From the NCBI GenBank assembly GCA_961205875.1, contig OY540814.1, positions 10,274,993 to 10,338,992 on the forward strand: a DNA stretch of 64,000 nt, in the 5' to 3' direction. This stretch comes from Sialis fuliginosa (Eukaryota > Arthropoda > Insecta > Megaloptera > Sialidae). Shown here in pieces: positions 1 to 12,840 of this stretch. The notes under the pieces were generated by a model. It was given only the letters and a program-made list of their open reading frames with translations. It was not told the origin of the DNA and ran no database searches. Positions within the stretch are counted from its first letter, which is position 1, and each line of letters begins with the position of its first letter. The position numbers were made by a program, and so were the translations under genes.

Positions 1-172
1 TAATCAAACCGCAAATTATTTTTATAAATAAACTGGTACAATTACGAATAATCTAAAAACGTTTTTACTAAGTATTTTAAAATAAAATACTTCCTTTGTA
101 TCTAAATCAAATGTCGTTACCAAGTTAACATTTTAATACCTCAATTTACGTACCAAGAAATAAAATATTATT

Positions 173-358
173 TAACCCTGTGACGGTGATGCCAAGTCTC
201 GCAGACTTGACATATTTATTATTTTAAATAAAAAAGTGGTGAAGGGTGTTTTTCTCCCTTATTATTAGTTTTGTTATGATATTTGTTTTATGTGTTACTT
301 CACTATATTCATGAAAATATTGCTGAAAAAATGATCAGACTTGGCGCCATCGCCAGTA
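173..358. repeat. Short inverted-repeat element (MITE-like)
   Basis: The segment begins with GTGACGGTGATGCCAAGTCT (near 180) and ends with the imperfect inverse AGACTTGGCGCCATCGCCAG (337-356). Next to the left arm is a perfect small palindrome, CAAGTCT-CGC-AGACTTG. There is no coding capacity. It looks like a small non-autonomous DNA transposon, but no target duplication was recognised. Confidence 0.45.
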
Positions 359-2828
359 CGTAACAAATTCAACCAATTTTCTAAAACTGATAAAAATATT
401 TTATTTATATATGATGTGATTTATAAATCTAATACCATTTTCACTGTTAGTTCGAATATTTGTGATACCTACATGATTATTTTTATTTTCATATAAGATT
501 ATTTTGCCTGAAATTCACCTTTATGATATAAACTGTTATGAAGATAAACGTATAAAAAATGCATTAGTGGGTACTTACGTCTTAAAATGAAGACATTTAT
601 AAAATTTCACGTTTCTAGATCCAGTAGTTTGGGTTGGGCGTTGGTGATTAAATCTCACAAGACTTCTCTCTTTACAGACATACAGGATGTATAGTTACGA
701 GTATTATAGTACCAGGCATATATTTCTGTAAGTATTGATAATATAAAAAAAATTCAAATAAGAAATATTTCTGTTTTTTAAACGTGAAGAGAAATATGGC
801 ATCCAAATTTATAAACCATTGCGCGCTCGGTAGGCAGCTTTTTTTATTAAATCGAATGGTATTTTTTTATTTCATAGAACTGTAAAACATGTTCTGGATA
901 ACTTTTGTATAAAACATTTTTTTCTTAGAGCAGTAATTTAGACGTAATTTAATATTAAAAATTGAATTTAAGAATTTATAGTTGATTTTATTTGCAAGTT
1001 AAATCAAGTAAACTAAAGTAATAATATCCAGTTATTGTTTAAATGCATGTATTTATTATAAAAAATCTGCCATGGGAGCCACGGGACTTTTTTGTAATCG
1101 TTGAAAATGAAGAGTGTATGTGATTCTATTAAATTTTATTAATATTTTATTAAAACATATTTCTGACAAACTAATAAAAGATAGAATAAAATAAATGGGA
1201 CATAAACTATAAATAATATTATTCTCTACATTATGTATCAAATATATATTTTTTGTTAGGTTACAATTGACCCGATTGTGTTAGTTTCGATTTTTACTAC
1301 CATCGACGACACATACCAAATACGAGTTTTAACATATTTTAAAGCATTATTCAGTTCGTATTTTTATTAGCTAATAGTACTATTTTTACCAACCCCTTAA
1401 AGTTCAAAATATGTATATGTATTAATCTGATAATTAGCTCCACCATTAATGTTATGAGATATGGCGCTATGAATGGAGGGTTAAGATTGGAACTTATTTC
1501 CTCCAGTATTGAAAAATAAGGTGTAGATAAATACAAAAACAAAGAAAATGAAAGTCAAATATACGTTCCAGTTTATATCATATTCGTGGAAACATGAAAG
1601 GTATTGATTATATAAGAAAGGTAATAATAAAACGACATCTGCAAGAAGTATATACAAAGAAACTAAAAGTCAAACAGTAAGATGAAAACACAAAGCAGGT
1701 GGCAGTATCTAATATACAGTTCTTAGGTATAGATATATAATGTTGTTGTAGAATTTAATTTTATATTAAAGATAAAAATATTCACTTATTGTTTATTTCG
1801 TTTTCAATAAATAAAATAATAAATTATAAAGTAACAACTTTTAAATTATAACATCATGTGAGGTAAAAGTCTTTTTAATTAATTTTCATTTAAAAATTAT
1901 TTCAGCCCCTTAATATTTTACATATTCCAGTTAGTGAACTATAAAATTATTTACAAAAATAAAATGTACCTACCTTCATATTATGCATGTATACAAACAC
2001 AAACGTACGATATGTGAACACACAAAAGTTTATTATCTAAACACAATGGCAGTAAAAAGCCGTCGTTTTGAAATATTCCAGTGGTGCGCAGTATAACGAA
2101 GGAATAAAGAATATTACACAATTAAAATGACAAAGTAACAAAAAATGAAGCTCGTCTAATAGTTTTTCACAGCGCGCAGTGTGGCTTTCTAGCCGCCATT
2201 ATGCAAATAGAGATGCTGGTACAAAATTTTAATAAAGTTCTAAGGCCAGCGCCTGTAGCCTGCATTCCCGCGATTTGTAAGGGTTTTTGTTCATTCGAAA
2301 TATTGAATTTCACACAACAATCTAATATTGCGGTGCACTTGTGTGCTAGTTTTTCTACATGTATTTTAATATACGTTATATGCAGTTCTACTTTCAAGAA
2401 AAAGAAGAAGATGTTGCTAACTTATATTTTTTAATAAGTGGACTTTTTATTTCAAAGCGATAGATTTAACTATTATACATAAATATATAAAGTTATACTG
2501 TCGTGCAAAACTTGAACAGTAAATTGAGAAAAATATTTTAAGCAAAACATTATATAAACATGTGTCCGGATATTTGTCATGAAGGGGCTACAGCCCTCCA
2601 AAGATTTTACTCAAAATTAGTTTTTATTAAATATCTTGAGAACCCATTGTGCTACAGTTCTGAAATTTGATATAGGGTTTAATATTAATAAGTGTTATCG
2701 ATTTCCAGTATTAACCAATAGTAATTTTGACCAGGGTTGTATGGGCCCTGGAGGCCCGTCGATTTTTATCCAGTATTTTTTTGTTATTAAATTTTTTCCT
2801 GAGTTAAAAATTTCTTTACTATATTAAT
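359..2828. other. Gene-free AT-rich stretch
   Basis: No supported gene is seen. Short open frames occur on both strands (for example 2167-2434, open on both strands at once) but have no recognisable domain, signal peptide or splice context. A locally GC-richer patch at 2165-2290 is unexplained. Confidence 0.5.
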
Positions 2829-3625
2829 TTAAACTTTTATAATAGCCAATCTTGGTGTATATTTCTTCAATTTTGGAACTTCTATTCCCACATAGTTATC
2901 TTTAACATTTAATATAGTTATTTTGTCTAATCCTTCCAAAACATTAAAAAACTTGAAGTAAGTGCATTTTTATATAGATGTAGACTCTCTAAGTTCGATA
3001 GTCCATTAAATATACATTTTTCTAAGTCAGTTAAATAATTGCTATCTAACACCAATATTGTCAGTTTATCTAGTCCTGTAAATGCACCGAGTTCTATTAT
3101 AGAAATCTTACAATGATCCAAATAGTTTAATTTATCTAGCCCATATTTAAACATGTCTTTCTTGAGAATATACAAATAACTACCCACCAAAGTTAAAGAA
3201 TAAAGTTTAAGTAACTCTGCAGATTCTATCGGTTGTATATTTTTTTCACGGCAAAATTCTAACTGCAGATCTGTTAAATTATTTAAACCATGTAATGTAA
3301 AATTACTAAAAACTAAATTTTCTACGTTATTGTCTATTCGCAAGAATTTTAGACTTTTAAATTAGAAAAAGTGAAATCTTCTATTTCATTTAGAATATTA
3401 TTATTCATAATTAGCTCTGAAATATTCTGAATATTTGGATCGTCAAAAAAAGTCATATTCAGTATTTGCAAATTACTGTTATAAATTTCGATTATATCGA
3501 ATGCGAGTTTTGTTATGTTTGCTACAGCTTCCAAATATTCATCTTTGTTGAAGGAGTCACATATAAGTTTGTTCCAGCGACCTAATTCACATTTCGCTGT
3601 AATCAGTGATGATGATATTCTTCAT
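2829..3625 (-). pseudogene. Secreted LRR protein pseudogene (paralogue of the gene at 26279)
   Basis: Read on the minus strand, this is a degraded copy of the intact LRR gene at 26279-27130, colinear from start codon to stop. One 63-residue block (EYLEAV...FSNLK) has about 42 identical positions by hand count. Three lesions break the frame. About 38 bp of the signal-peptide coding sequence are missing just after ATGAAGAAT (near 3616), giving a stop after 12 codons. One base is lost from an A-run near 3355. A few bases are lost near 2953, before the last repeat. Two internal pieces therefore stay open, 3349-3534 and 2927-3343, both still reading as LRRs with the motif ...FxGLxxLxxLxL. A splice-acceptor-like AG just upstream of the ATG in the intact copy is AA here. 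It lies about 540 bp downstream of the intact LRR gene at 4162-4926, on the same strand. Translation of a shorter, signal-less product is possible but unlikely. Confidence 0.88.
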
Positions 3626-4115
3626 TATATGAAAATTTAAAAAAAATTGACCGTAAGTTGTTACCCGTTTAAAAAATATTTGTTTACCTTACAGTATAAA
3701 AAAGGTAACTAAGAGTATAATAACAAAGTAATACAATCACTAACCAAATCAAACACCAAGTTTTTTTTTATTGTATCTTTAAAATATTAATGTATACATA
3801 GACATATATTTATATATATGCTTCCTGAAATTTAAAAGCACTTTAGAAGTATAATTAAAGAAATATTAAATATTCTTTATCTTATACATAGGTAATGTAT
3901 TCATTAAAGTAATGAGAATTAAAATAAAAATATATTGTAGGTAAATACTTAAGTTATTATTTTATTTCTTTTTCAAATTATATAATATTTAAATATAAAT
4001 ACACAGATGTACTGATAATTATATTCTACGTATAGCATCTTTTTAACTGTTCATTAAGATAATTCAACCGTTATGAACTATTAAATATATATTAAATATG
4101 CAGTTGATAAATAAA
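3626..4115 (-). promoter_or_regulatory. Duplicated 5' flank of the LRR pseudogene
   Basis: Read on the minus strand, this flank matches the 5' flank of the intact gene at 26279 for roughly 450 bp. Shared landmarks in order are CTGCATATTTAATA, ATAATAACTT, CTACAATATATTTTTAT, ATGTATAAGATAAAGA, TTTAATTATACTTCT and GGTAAACAAATATTTTTTAA. The duplicated unit therefore included the upstream region. Which parts are promoter, 5' UTR or intron cannot be told from sequence alone. Confidence 0.6.
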
Positions 4116-4161
4116 AAATAATTTACTAGTAAGAGTAAGCAAGTAAGTACATATTTTGTTA

Positions 4162-4926
4162 TTAAATATAATACCTAAAAGAAGTATTATTTCTAAAAGG
4201 TTTGAAAGCATCAAACCAATTTCCAGTTAATTTATTAAATTTAAGATTTAATACATTTAAATTTTCTAGTCCATTAAACACACCTTCCTTCAATTCAATC
4301 AGATTATTATTTTCTAAATCTAAATACTTCAATTTTCCTGCCTCTTTGAATGCATCAATTTCAATTTTTGCAATACCAGAATTTGTAAGATATATCTTTT
4401 CTACATTTTGTAACCCATTAAAAGTGTCTGTTTTAATAATAGGTATATTATTATCTTGAATTGACAAAATTTTAAGATTCGGTGTTCCTAAAAATGCTAA
4501 AGGGCTAATGTGATTAATTTCACACCGTTCCAAAATCAAAAATTTCAGTTTTTGTAAGCCCTGAAATGTTCTTTCGGTTATTTTTAATGGTCCTCCTAAA
4601 TTATCAGACATTTTTAAGTATTCCAAATCAGTTAAGTTAGAGAAACTTGAGTCTTCTATTGTTCTTATAACATTCCTTGCTAACATAAGCATACTAATTT
4701 TTTTAATGTATGTGTTATTAAACATATCCTTTAAAGTACCCAAATTACAATGATTTACACTGAATGTTTCAAGATATGTAGTTGAGGTATTTATTGCACT
4801 AAAATATTCGTCTTGTGATTCCAGAAAATAGCAAGTAAATGATGTATCCTTAATTTGACATTGTGCCATTGTAAGTGAACTTCTCCAAAGAACTAATAGC
4901 AATACAATTTCCCGTATAAGCTTCAT
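4162..4926 (-). CDS. Secreted leucine-rich-repeat protein, 254 aa
   Basis: An intact single-exon reading frame. I chose the ATG at 4926 because it opens a clean signal peptide: a hydrophobic core at residues 6-14 and likely cleavage near A21-Q22, before C23. Residues 13-23 align with the same region of the paralogue at 26279 (both have an SSL...C pattern). The frame is open upstream to 5049, but that extension runs into a transposable element at 4989-5409. The mature part has two N-terminal cysteines (C23, C32), another at C60, and about seven 23-25-residue LRRs from about residue 75 to 234. Typical units are NLKILSIQDNNI and KLKYLDLENNNL followed by an F(N/Q)GL turn. N-glycosylation sequons include N46, N71, N97 and N246. 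There is no transmembrane segment or GPI-type tail, so it is predicted to be extracellular. A splice-acceptor-like TTTTTAG lies just upstream of the ATG, suggesting a 5' leader intron. Ligand and function are unknown. Confidence 0.85.
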   Translation of the reverse strand: MKLIREIVLLLVLWRSSLTMAQCQIKDTSFTCYFLESQDEYFSAINTSTTYLETFSVNHCNLGTLKDMFNNTYIKKISMLMLARNVIRTIEDSSFSNLTDLEYLKMSDNLGGPLKITERTFQGLQKLKFLILERCEINHISPLAFLGTPNLKILSIQDNNIPIIKTDTFNGLQNVEKIYLTNSGIAKIEIDAFKEAGKLKYLDLENNNLIELKEGVFNGLENLNVLNLKFNKLTGNWFDAFKPFRNNTSFRYYI

Positions 4927-4988
4927 AATATAAGTCCTAAAAATCATAATTTGTATAAAGACAAGAGAAATATTTAAAAAATGGATAA

Positions 4989-5409
4989 CACAGCTATAAA
5001 AAAGTGCGAAGCCAAAAAAGCGAGCTATATAGCAGTATTGATCGAGCATAGTCGAAATTGAATTTTTTTTAATTTTCTGTTTACCAGTTTTCTTTTATTT
5101 GAGCTTGAATTTTTCCAACAAAAGTATGCGACATCAAAAAAGCGACCTTGATAGCATTGTTGTATTAGTCGAGCATAGTTGAAATCCAAATTTTTGGAAT
5201 TTTCTGCTCACCAGTTTTTTTTATTTGTGCTTGAATTTTGGGTTTTGGATTAATTTTTCCAAGTTGGCTAAACCCAAAATTCGAGCTCAAATATAAAAAA
5301 AAACTGGTAAGCAGATTTTCAAAAATTTAGATTACGATTATGTTCGATTAATACTACAATGCTATATAGGTCGCTTTTTTGGTTCTGCACTTTTTTTTGT
5401 GTAACTGTG
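4989..5409. mobile_element. Terminal-inverted-repeat MITE (family 1, copy 1)
   Basis: The element starts CACAGCTATAAAAAAGTGCG and ends with the inverse GCACTTTTTTTTGTGTAACTGTG-type sequence, with arms of about 80 bp sharing the TATAG-CATTG-GTCGAGCATAGTCG core. It is flanked on both sides by TAA (4986-4988 and 5410-5412), a plausible 3-bp target duplication as in PIF/Harbinger elements. The left arm is repeated internally near 5128-5220, so the inside is a partial tandem duplication. Its edge is only 62 bp upstream of the LRR start codon at 4926. A shorter relative lies at 43189-43384. Confidence 0.75.
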
Positions 5410-5412
5410 TAA

Positions 5413-6752
5413 TCATTTGAATTTTAAATTCTACGAGCATATTAAATGATACAATAGTTAATTTTTACAACACTTACTATGAGACTAAATCGTTGAATGT
5501 GAAAATTAATATGAATAATTAATCGTTGAATCGGTGAAAATTATATTCAGTAGCACGGATATCGTCTGTTATCGATCATGCACTATACACAATAAAACAT
5601 ATTTCTAAATTATATTTGTCAATTACCACTTTAATAACTCTATTGATAATAATAATTAATTACAACAATCTTTAATAGCGTTTTCCAAATGTAACTATCT
5701 AATACTTATTCAACTGTATACGAAGTAGATACTTAAATATATAACTGTTTAATTATTAAATATAAATTATCTATAGATTACTAATATTTTTTAGATAGAT
5801 AGATAATGTGCGATATACCAGTACAGAATATGCAGATAAGATATCTACTATTTAAGTTTAATGCAAGCAAAACAAACCCACTTGTTACTGAAACTATTTT
5901 TTATCTCTGAATACTGTAACTTTTTTATATGTGTATTTTTATGCATGTACTTACATAGTTTGTCAGGAAAAATATTTTTTTAAAATGTACACTACTCTGC
6001 AAAACTTTAAGACCACCTGAAAATTTTTCCTTTTTTGTACTTTTTGTTAATATTTCTGGGTCTCTGACCGCTATATTCAACGTTTTTGCATTTACCGGCA
6101 ACAGAATATGTTCCTCGCCCGATAACTGGACGGTCGGTTAGTTACCTGGCGCTCACATGTGATATAATAATAATTTAATAATAATAAAATTAAAATACGA
6201 ATTAAAAAAAAATATTTCAACATAAAACAAGTTCCGATTATACTAATCCATTTTAGAGTTTCCGCACTGTTAAAACAATCTAGCACTTATTTTAAATACC
6301 TTAATGTATAATTAAAAGGTTAAACATGCTAATTTATATTCTTGCAGTGCTTACTATTTGCATAAAGCTGTACACTCTTGAAAAAGAAAGTGAGTGACCT
6401 ATATTTATTCTGATCACGTGATACAAAAACAGATGTTTACAAAACATTATCAATTAATTGTAGGTTTATTTTAACCCAACGAAATCTATGAAGAGTTCTA
6501 TTAACAAAACGAAATAGTTCTTCACTTATCTGCCAGTCTACCTTCAAACTGAATCATGTTGAACAGCTGACTTCATTAGTTTGAGTTTATCACAAAAATG
6601 TCGTGTGTTATTCCTCCTTAAAGTTGTTGATGGGTAAATCTGATCCAACGTGATTTTTTTACATGGCCCGCCTATTTAAAAAAAATGTTTATCAAACCTA
6701 AATATATTGAATTAATTCACTATTCAAACCTTCCGTTATGCTTTTTTTTTAA
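5413..6752. other. Gene-free AT-rich stretch
   Basis: No gene is seen. Near 5995 a sequence beginning TCTGCAAAACTTTAAGACC resembles the outer end of Tc1-like transposons, but no matching second end was found. The open frame at 6092-6286 is low-complexity and unsupported. Confidence 0.45.
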
Positions 6753-7464
6753 CCCTCCGTTATGTGAAATGGCCTACGCAGGCCATTTCGATTTTCAAAG
6801 GTATATATCTTTTTTTTTCGTTGTCTTATCCAAAAAAGGCAACAATATACCATCACATTCTACGAACTGAAGAGATTTTGAATTTTATGACCATATCCGG
6901 CTATCAAGTAAAAAAAACAACTGTTTTTACTCAAAAACTTTATATGTGAGGGTAAATGGCCTACGCAGGCCACAGGTATTATTATGATTGGCATTGTTTG
7001 TATTTCTTTGATTTTTTTTTAGGTTTTCTCTGTATAAACTGTATAACTAGTTTTTGTTTTGTTTTTTAGTTTGAATTAGATATTTATTGAGTGCGGACGT
7101 AAAGTAGAAATTTTTGAATATTATTATTGGCATTGTTTGAATTTTTTGGAGTTTCATTATTGTTTGGTTTGCAACGCATATCTAACCGCAGGACTATCGA
7201 ACAAATAAATATTTTTTAGATGCTAAGTGTTTTACATTGTTTTACCCCTGTAACTAGTAGAAAAAAAAATATGAAATTTTTTTTTTTTTATATTCATAGT
7301 CACATACAACATTTTTTGATATAGACGACATAAAAACCTGTTTACACACACTATTTGCACACCATCCTTTAACTAAAACACGTTTTAATAGCCTTTTCTC
7401 ATATGTGGCCTGGCCAGGCCATTTCACACAACGAAAGGTACAAAAACATTCACACAACGGAGGA
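6753..7464. mobile_element. TTAA-flanked (piggyBac-like) MITE
   Basis: TTAA (6749-6752 and 7465-7468) flanks an element starting CCCTCCGTTATGTG and ending in the inverse CACACAACGGAGGA. The subterminal palindrome AAATGGCCTACGCAGGCCAT is present at the left end, repeated in part near 6957, with a variant AATGGCCTGGCCAGGCCAC-type sequence at the right end. A TTAA target and CCC(T)-type tips are characteristic of piggyBac-type transposons. No transposase is encoded, so it would be non-autonomous. Confidence 0.72.
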
Positions 7465-7468
7465 TTAA

Positions 7469-9506
7469 ATAACATATTTTGTCAATATTGTTGTGATTAA
7501 GATTATGTTACGTTTTCATAATTTTAATTTTGTACTATACATTCACTAATCTTAGAAAAAAAATTGTTTAATAAAAATTAGGGTACATTATGTGATTTAT
7601 ATTAGGCTGGAAATTTAATGACATGTTAAACTAAATAATAAAATGATTATATAATTAAAGAGTGCTTTAAATAGTTCCGAATGTCTAACGGGTCAATTTG
7701 ACCCAACCTTCCCACTGACGTCAGAATTATTCACGTTAAACTATTTAATTAATTAGCATGGCTTGGCCATAAAATACACACCCCTTCGACTTTTGAAACT
7801 ATCGTTTTTTGAAGAATGTTTTAAAAAAAAGTAATTTTCTTATCTTAACTCTCATTTCTTGTAAAAATTGATATTAATTGTAATAATAGTGGTTTATCAT
7901 TAAGTTTATTTCAAAACAATAAATAAATGACATAACCTCGTTTTCAAGTAGTATATTTTCTTAAAATAATTTTTCACAAAATAAATACAGAACCTGAAAA
8001 ACATATTCCACAAATAATAAATAATACATTTTAATAATTTATCATAATACGTTATTAATCCTACAATTATAATTTTTCGGAATTAACATTTTTCAACAAA
8101 CACAATTCAAAATTTTAAAAATACATAGGTACCATATCAACAATGAAACGTATGAAATTCAGAACACAGAACAATATCCAGATATTCATTAACGTCGTAC
8201 ATTACTAGGACTTGGCCGTACTTTTATAACAAGTTTTTCAATGGGATTTTTTTTTCGAAAAACAATCAATTTTTGAGAAAAATTTAAAGAGGGAAAAATT
8301 TTATCATATCAAAGAATATTCATAATTTTTTCAGATGTTTAGGGGGGTTTAGGATGTCCCATAGACTGAAAAGTGAACTCACTTTTTTTTCACTTACCCC
8401 ATTGAGTGGGATGTCATTAGATAGGTCTCCTAAAATGCAACAAAAAATATTATATGATCTTTTGATTTTAACCCTTCAGTCACGATATATTTACAAATGT
8501 TGTTATCAGAGCGTTCCCTCCCCCCTTCTACTTTCTAAACTATCGATGCAAAAAATCTAAAAAAAATCAGAATGTAGCTTTTAGTTAGTACTTTCAATGA
8601 AAATTATAACGAACAGTGTAGCTAGAACAGTTTATAAAATAAATCGAAATAACTCTTTTTTATAAATCGTAATGGCTACGGAAACCAATGCCCCTATTAA
8701 TATAGGACAACACTTTTTTCACAAAATCTGTAAAAATAAACAAATGAATTGCCGTAAGCTCACATAAATGGGAAAGAAGTCGTGAATAATAGATTGAAAT
8801 ACCTTGTAAAAATTAAGTTTTGTTTGCTTGTAGAAAAAAAAAGTTATGCCCGAAAAAGTAGGTGCCCCTATAAATTAGGGACACACTGTAATATCGAATC
8901 AAGCAAAACGTTCAACTGTTGATTTTGATGTATTAATTAATGTAATAATTTCTTGATTAAACTGTGGTTTAAGTTTGGCGCTTCAAACTACAACAATTAA
9001 TTACCATTAGAGTTTCATCTCAAATGCACATGCATATATATAAAATTGTTGAAACGCGTCTCCAAAGATTTGTTTATATGTAATCTATCTGTCCCGTAGC
9101 TCTTAACTTTGTGTAATTATACAGAGTTTAGTTTTCTCACTTGATAAAACTTTATGCTCAAGTTATTTATCATAAGTTTCCGTATATATGTATGTATATG
9201 TAGGACTCTTCTATCCGCACTTGTTCAAAGCTTACAGATTGTGATAAAACTGCACCTGCAACTAAAGATAAAACTTTGAATTCAAAAGTTTTATAATACT
9301 TTGAACAAAATGTCAAATGTTACATTTGATATCGGTGTCACTTAAGTATTCCTGATGCGACTCTTGGTTTTTGAGTGTAAGCAGTGGTATGGTCGTACAT
9401 TGTGTTAGTATGAAGATAATTTTATATGTACATAATAATGTATAAAATAATAATAAACTTTATTTATAATTGGTACAGTCATTAAAAATATTTAAATATG
9501 CACACA
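7469..9506. other. Gene-free stretch with fragments of repeats
   Basis: No gene is supported. It contains the perfect palindrome GGGTCAATTTGACCC (7690-7704) and two related motifs, GCCCCTATTAATATAGGAC (near 8690) and GCCCCTATAAATTAGGGAC (near 8866). The second runs into ACACTGTA like the end of a Tc1-type element. The open frame at 8354-8560 has no recognisable features. Confidence 0.4.
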
Positions 9507-10370
9507 AGGGTGAGTCGAAAATAGGAAACTTTCGCGGATCAAATCGTATTAATGAGCAAAAATTGGTTCTTATTAATACAAGCATAACGCCACCATTTTT
9601 TATGATCGGTCAATATTTTTAGATCGTGCAATGAACCGAAAGTTTCGAAAATTCGATAAAAAAAGTGATTTTTTTTAAATGCTTCGTTTTAGATAAAAAT
9701 TACCAATTTCGTGTTTTTATGTATGAATTCGTGTTTTCGTACATCGGTGATTTATTGTGAGTTGTATGACCCTTAGCTTACATATACCATTTTAAGTAAA
9801 AAACACTCCATGAAGGTAGCCGAATTGCAAATTTTACCTACACCCTTCCCAAACGACCTATCAAACAAATAACATATTATTATATATGCTATTATAATCA
9901 CTATTATTATATTTCGTAAAAAACTGGGATTTAAGATCAAATATAGGAATTTGAAAGCATGACAACAGTTGCCCTAAAGACAATATTTCTGTTGTAAACC
10001 CTAAACAATTTTTTTCTTCTGTTTAGATCACTTGTTGGACGCACTAGCAAGCATATATGTGATATTTGAATGGTTGGTCGTTTGGGAAGGATATATGGAT
10101 GAATTTTGCGATGCTACTACCTTCGTGGGTATGTTTTTACTTTAAAATGGTATATGTAAGCTAACAATAAGGGTCACACAACTCACAATACATCACCAAA
10201 GTACAAAAACACGGTTTCATACATAAAAACACGAAGCACATCTGGAGTGTTTTTTTTTTTTATAATTACCATCGAAGTAATGCATGTGATCCATTTTCAT
10301 CTAAATTTTACTAGTTAAAAAAATTTTGTATTTTCAAAAAAACCCACTTTCGTATTTTCGACCCACCCTA
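9507..10370. mobile_element. Long-terminal-inverted-repeat MITE, about 0.86 kb
   Basis: The left tip AGGGTGAGTCGAAAATA is mirrored by TATTTTCGACCCACCCTA at the right. Inner sections also match in inverse order: GAGTTGTATGACCCTTAGCT against AGGGTCACACAACTC, and ACATATACCATTTTAA against TTAAAATGGTATATGT. The two halves fold on each other over several hundred bases around a short centre near 9900-10020. There is no coding capacity. Superfamily uncertain. Confidence 0.72.
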
Positions 10371-12840
10371 ATACACACGAAGAGGAAATTTGCTTAGATT
10401 CGGACAAAACGAGATCGAGGCGATATCAATTTTATATATAAGTCTCACATTTTATTTTAAGTGAGAATGAAAATTTTCTCTGACTAACAAATTTATTTTT
10501 TATGAGTTACAAAAATCGAGGCGAAACGAAACGATACTCTAATAATAATACATAATGAAGTTTTTCAATACTTTGAATCAAATTAAAAATATTGGTACAT
10601 ATTTGGTATGTTTAGGAACAGCGCGCAAATAATGTATGAAATCAATGTCAATTTTATTTATTCTAGTAATTAATAGATTATGAACAATTACTAGTGGGTT
10701 AACCCAAAACAGTAACTGTAAATGATTATTTTATTTGTATCGTGGTTTATCTACATGATTTCAATTTTAAATATTAACTTTACCTACGCATAACGTTCAT
10801 AATTTCCGAATTTATATTTTTGTAATGTCGACATTTTTCCAATATTTATATTTTGGCACGTGTATTTATTATTAAACATAAAAAACGAATATACCGATCT
10901 CATAATATAGAAGGTATCTACAAGTTATGCGAACCTTTTCAATATTAAAATCGGACTCAACGTATAATAATATTTCAAAACGTCAAACTGTTGGATATCG
11001 GAAACATAATATTACACACGACACCGATATCGATACTTGACGTTAAAGTATTTTAACTAACGTATTTAAAGTTTTATAAACACTTACAAGTACAATTTTA
11101 TTTCAACAAGTTTATCGACGAAAATCATTTACATGATTATAACTTTTTGAATATATGAAATTGGCTGTTAAAGGTGCAATTTAAAATTGTAGTATTAAAT
11201 TGTTTCCAAATAACTGCTTTTACAGCTATAATAAATTAAATTAACATTACATGTCTGCACGACAATTTCTGTAGAATTATTTTCTCAACACAAATATTCT
11301 GCACGCAACCAAATATATGTATGTATATACACAAAGCATTTGTTAGAAAATTGTTTTAGAATTTAATTCCGACACTACATTATACGACATGTTATGAGTG
11401 TAATAAAGGCGTTTAGTTGATAATAATAGTTCTAAATTTAGATATCTTAGTCTTATAAATAAGTCTTTAAATATATATTTTTAAGTAACATTTTTTTATT
11501 TAAATAAATTATTGAAGCCACCTCAAAACTTTTGTGTATTCATTTTTTGGAAAAATTTTATAAAACATAAATTATAGATAATAATATTTTCTACTATTTT
11601 TATTCGATGCATTTTTTTCTACTACTGTTTAAAATATAATCAGAAAAAACCAACAAAAGTGAACATCCGTTTACGTTTAGTTATTTTCTTCAACAGCAGA
11701 AATGTGCAGTATAAGAGAACTTAAATATCAAATTTCATGTTAATGTTTCAATATTTTGGGTGTAGAGCATTTACAGGCAGACACACATACACGTCATTAA
11801 AATAATTGTTGTACGTGATTCAGGGACCCTCAAAACGTGTTATTTAGTTCGAAGTTTTTAATGATTAGTACTTTAGTTCACATAAAAAATAAATACCTTA
11901 TTTACATACATTACCGGCAACATATTATATGTATATTTTACTATACAGTATACATTTAATTTGTAGGTGATACAATCAATATAAAAACAATTTTTTTTTA
12001 ATTTAACAACAAAAATAACTTTAAAATAAGGGCTAAGAATTTTCTTATACAGGTATGTACATATATAATTAAAATAGAAAGAAATTTAAGAAATAATATT
12101 CCAAAATTTTATTTTGTAATAATTATTTTGTTGATCAGAATTTAAATCGATGAATTTTTATTAAAACACTATGATACAAATAGTAAGGAATAAGTTCATT
12201 GAAAATAAATAAATAAGTTTATTCACTCTATCTAAAATATTTTTTAAAAATACATCAAAAAGTAATTTAATAAAAAAATATTGAAAAAAGTAAATAAATT
12301 ATCACCTAAATTCGTACGTGTATAAATTGATGATGACAAAATGTCATTTACAGAATCACACCCATTGACGAAATCACTTAAGTTGCGGTAGATAATGTCA
12401 TCATATTCGAAATGCCATTTAAATTTCTCCGCTTAGATAAACATGTGTGATATCGATTTCAGCACCGAAGGTACCAATTACAAATAGTTACATGTGGGTG
12501 GTGGCATAATGTTATTGCTAGCGTAGTTACAATGTTTATTAACATTATACCACTGTGTTGTGCCAAACTAAAGGGTTGGCAAATGTGAACGTTACACACA
12601 ATACATACGCACGAACACGATATGTGATCTAATATATATGCGTAATATATCATTGTTAATATATTATACAGGATGTACAATTTTCCTACGGAACATAGAG
12701 TAATCATTGTTATTTTAGATACATGAAAATATTTGTTCTGCAATTAAAATTAGTGGACAGAGTCATATAACCCGATTTTTTTATTGAATAAGGATTTTTT
12801 GGTTTTAAAATGTTTAGGAGATCACGAGAATACATATATA
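10371..12840. other. Gene-free AT-rich stretch
   Basis: No gene is seen. Near 11912 the sequence ATTACCGGCAACATATTATA resembles the right tip of the element at 55320-56047, probably a solo fragment. The open frame at 12459-12743 lacks any supporting feature. Confidence 0.45.

Noticed and set aside
4927-5049. Longer start for the LRR gene, adding 41 residues
   Set aside because: The extra residues are encoded largely by a transposable-element arm, and the ATG at 4926 gives a standard signal peptide matching the paralogue.
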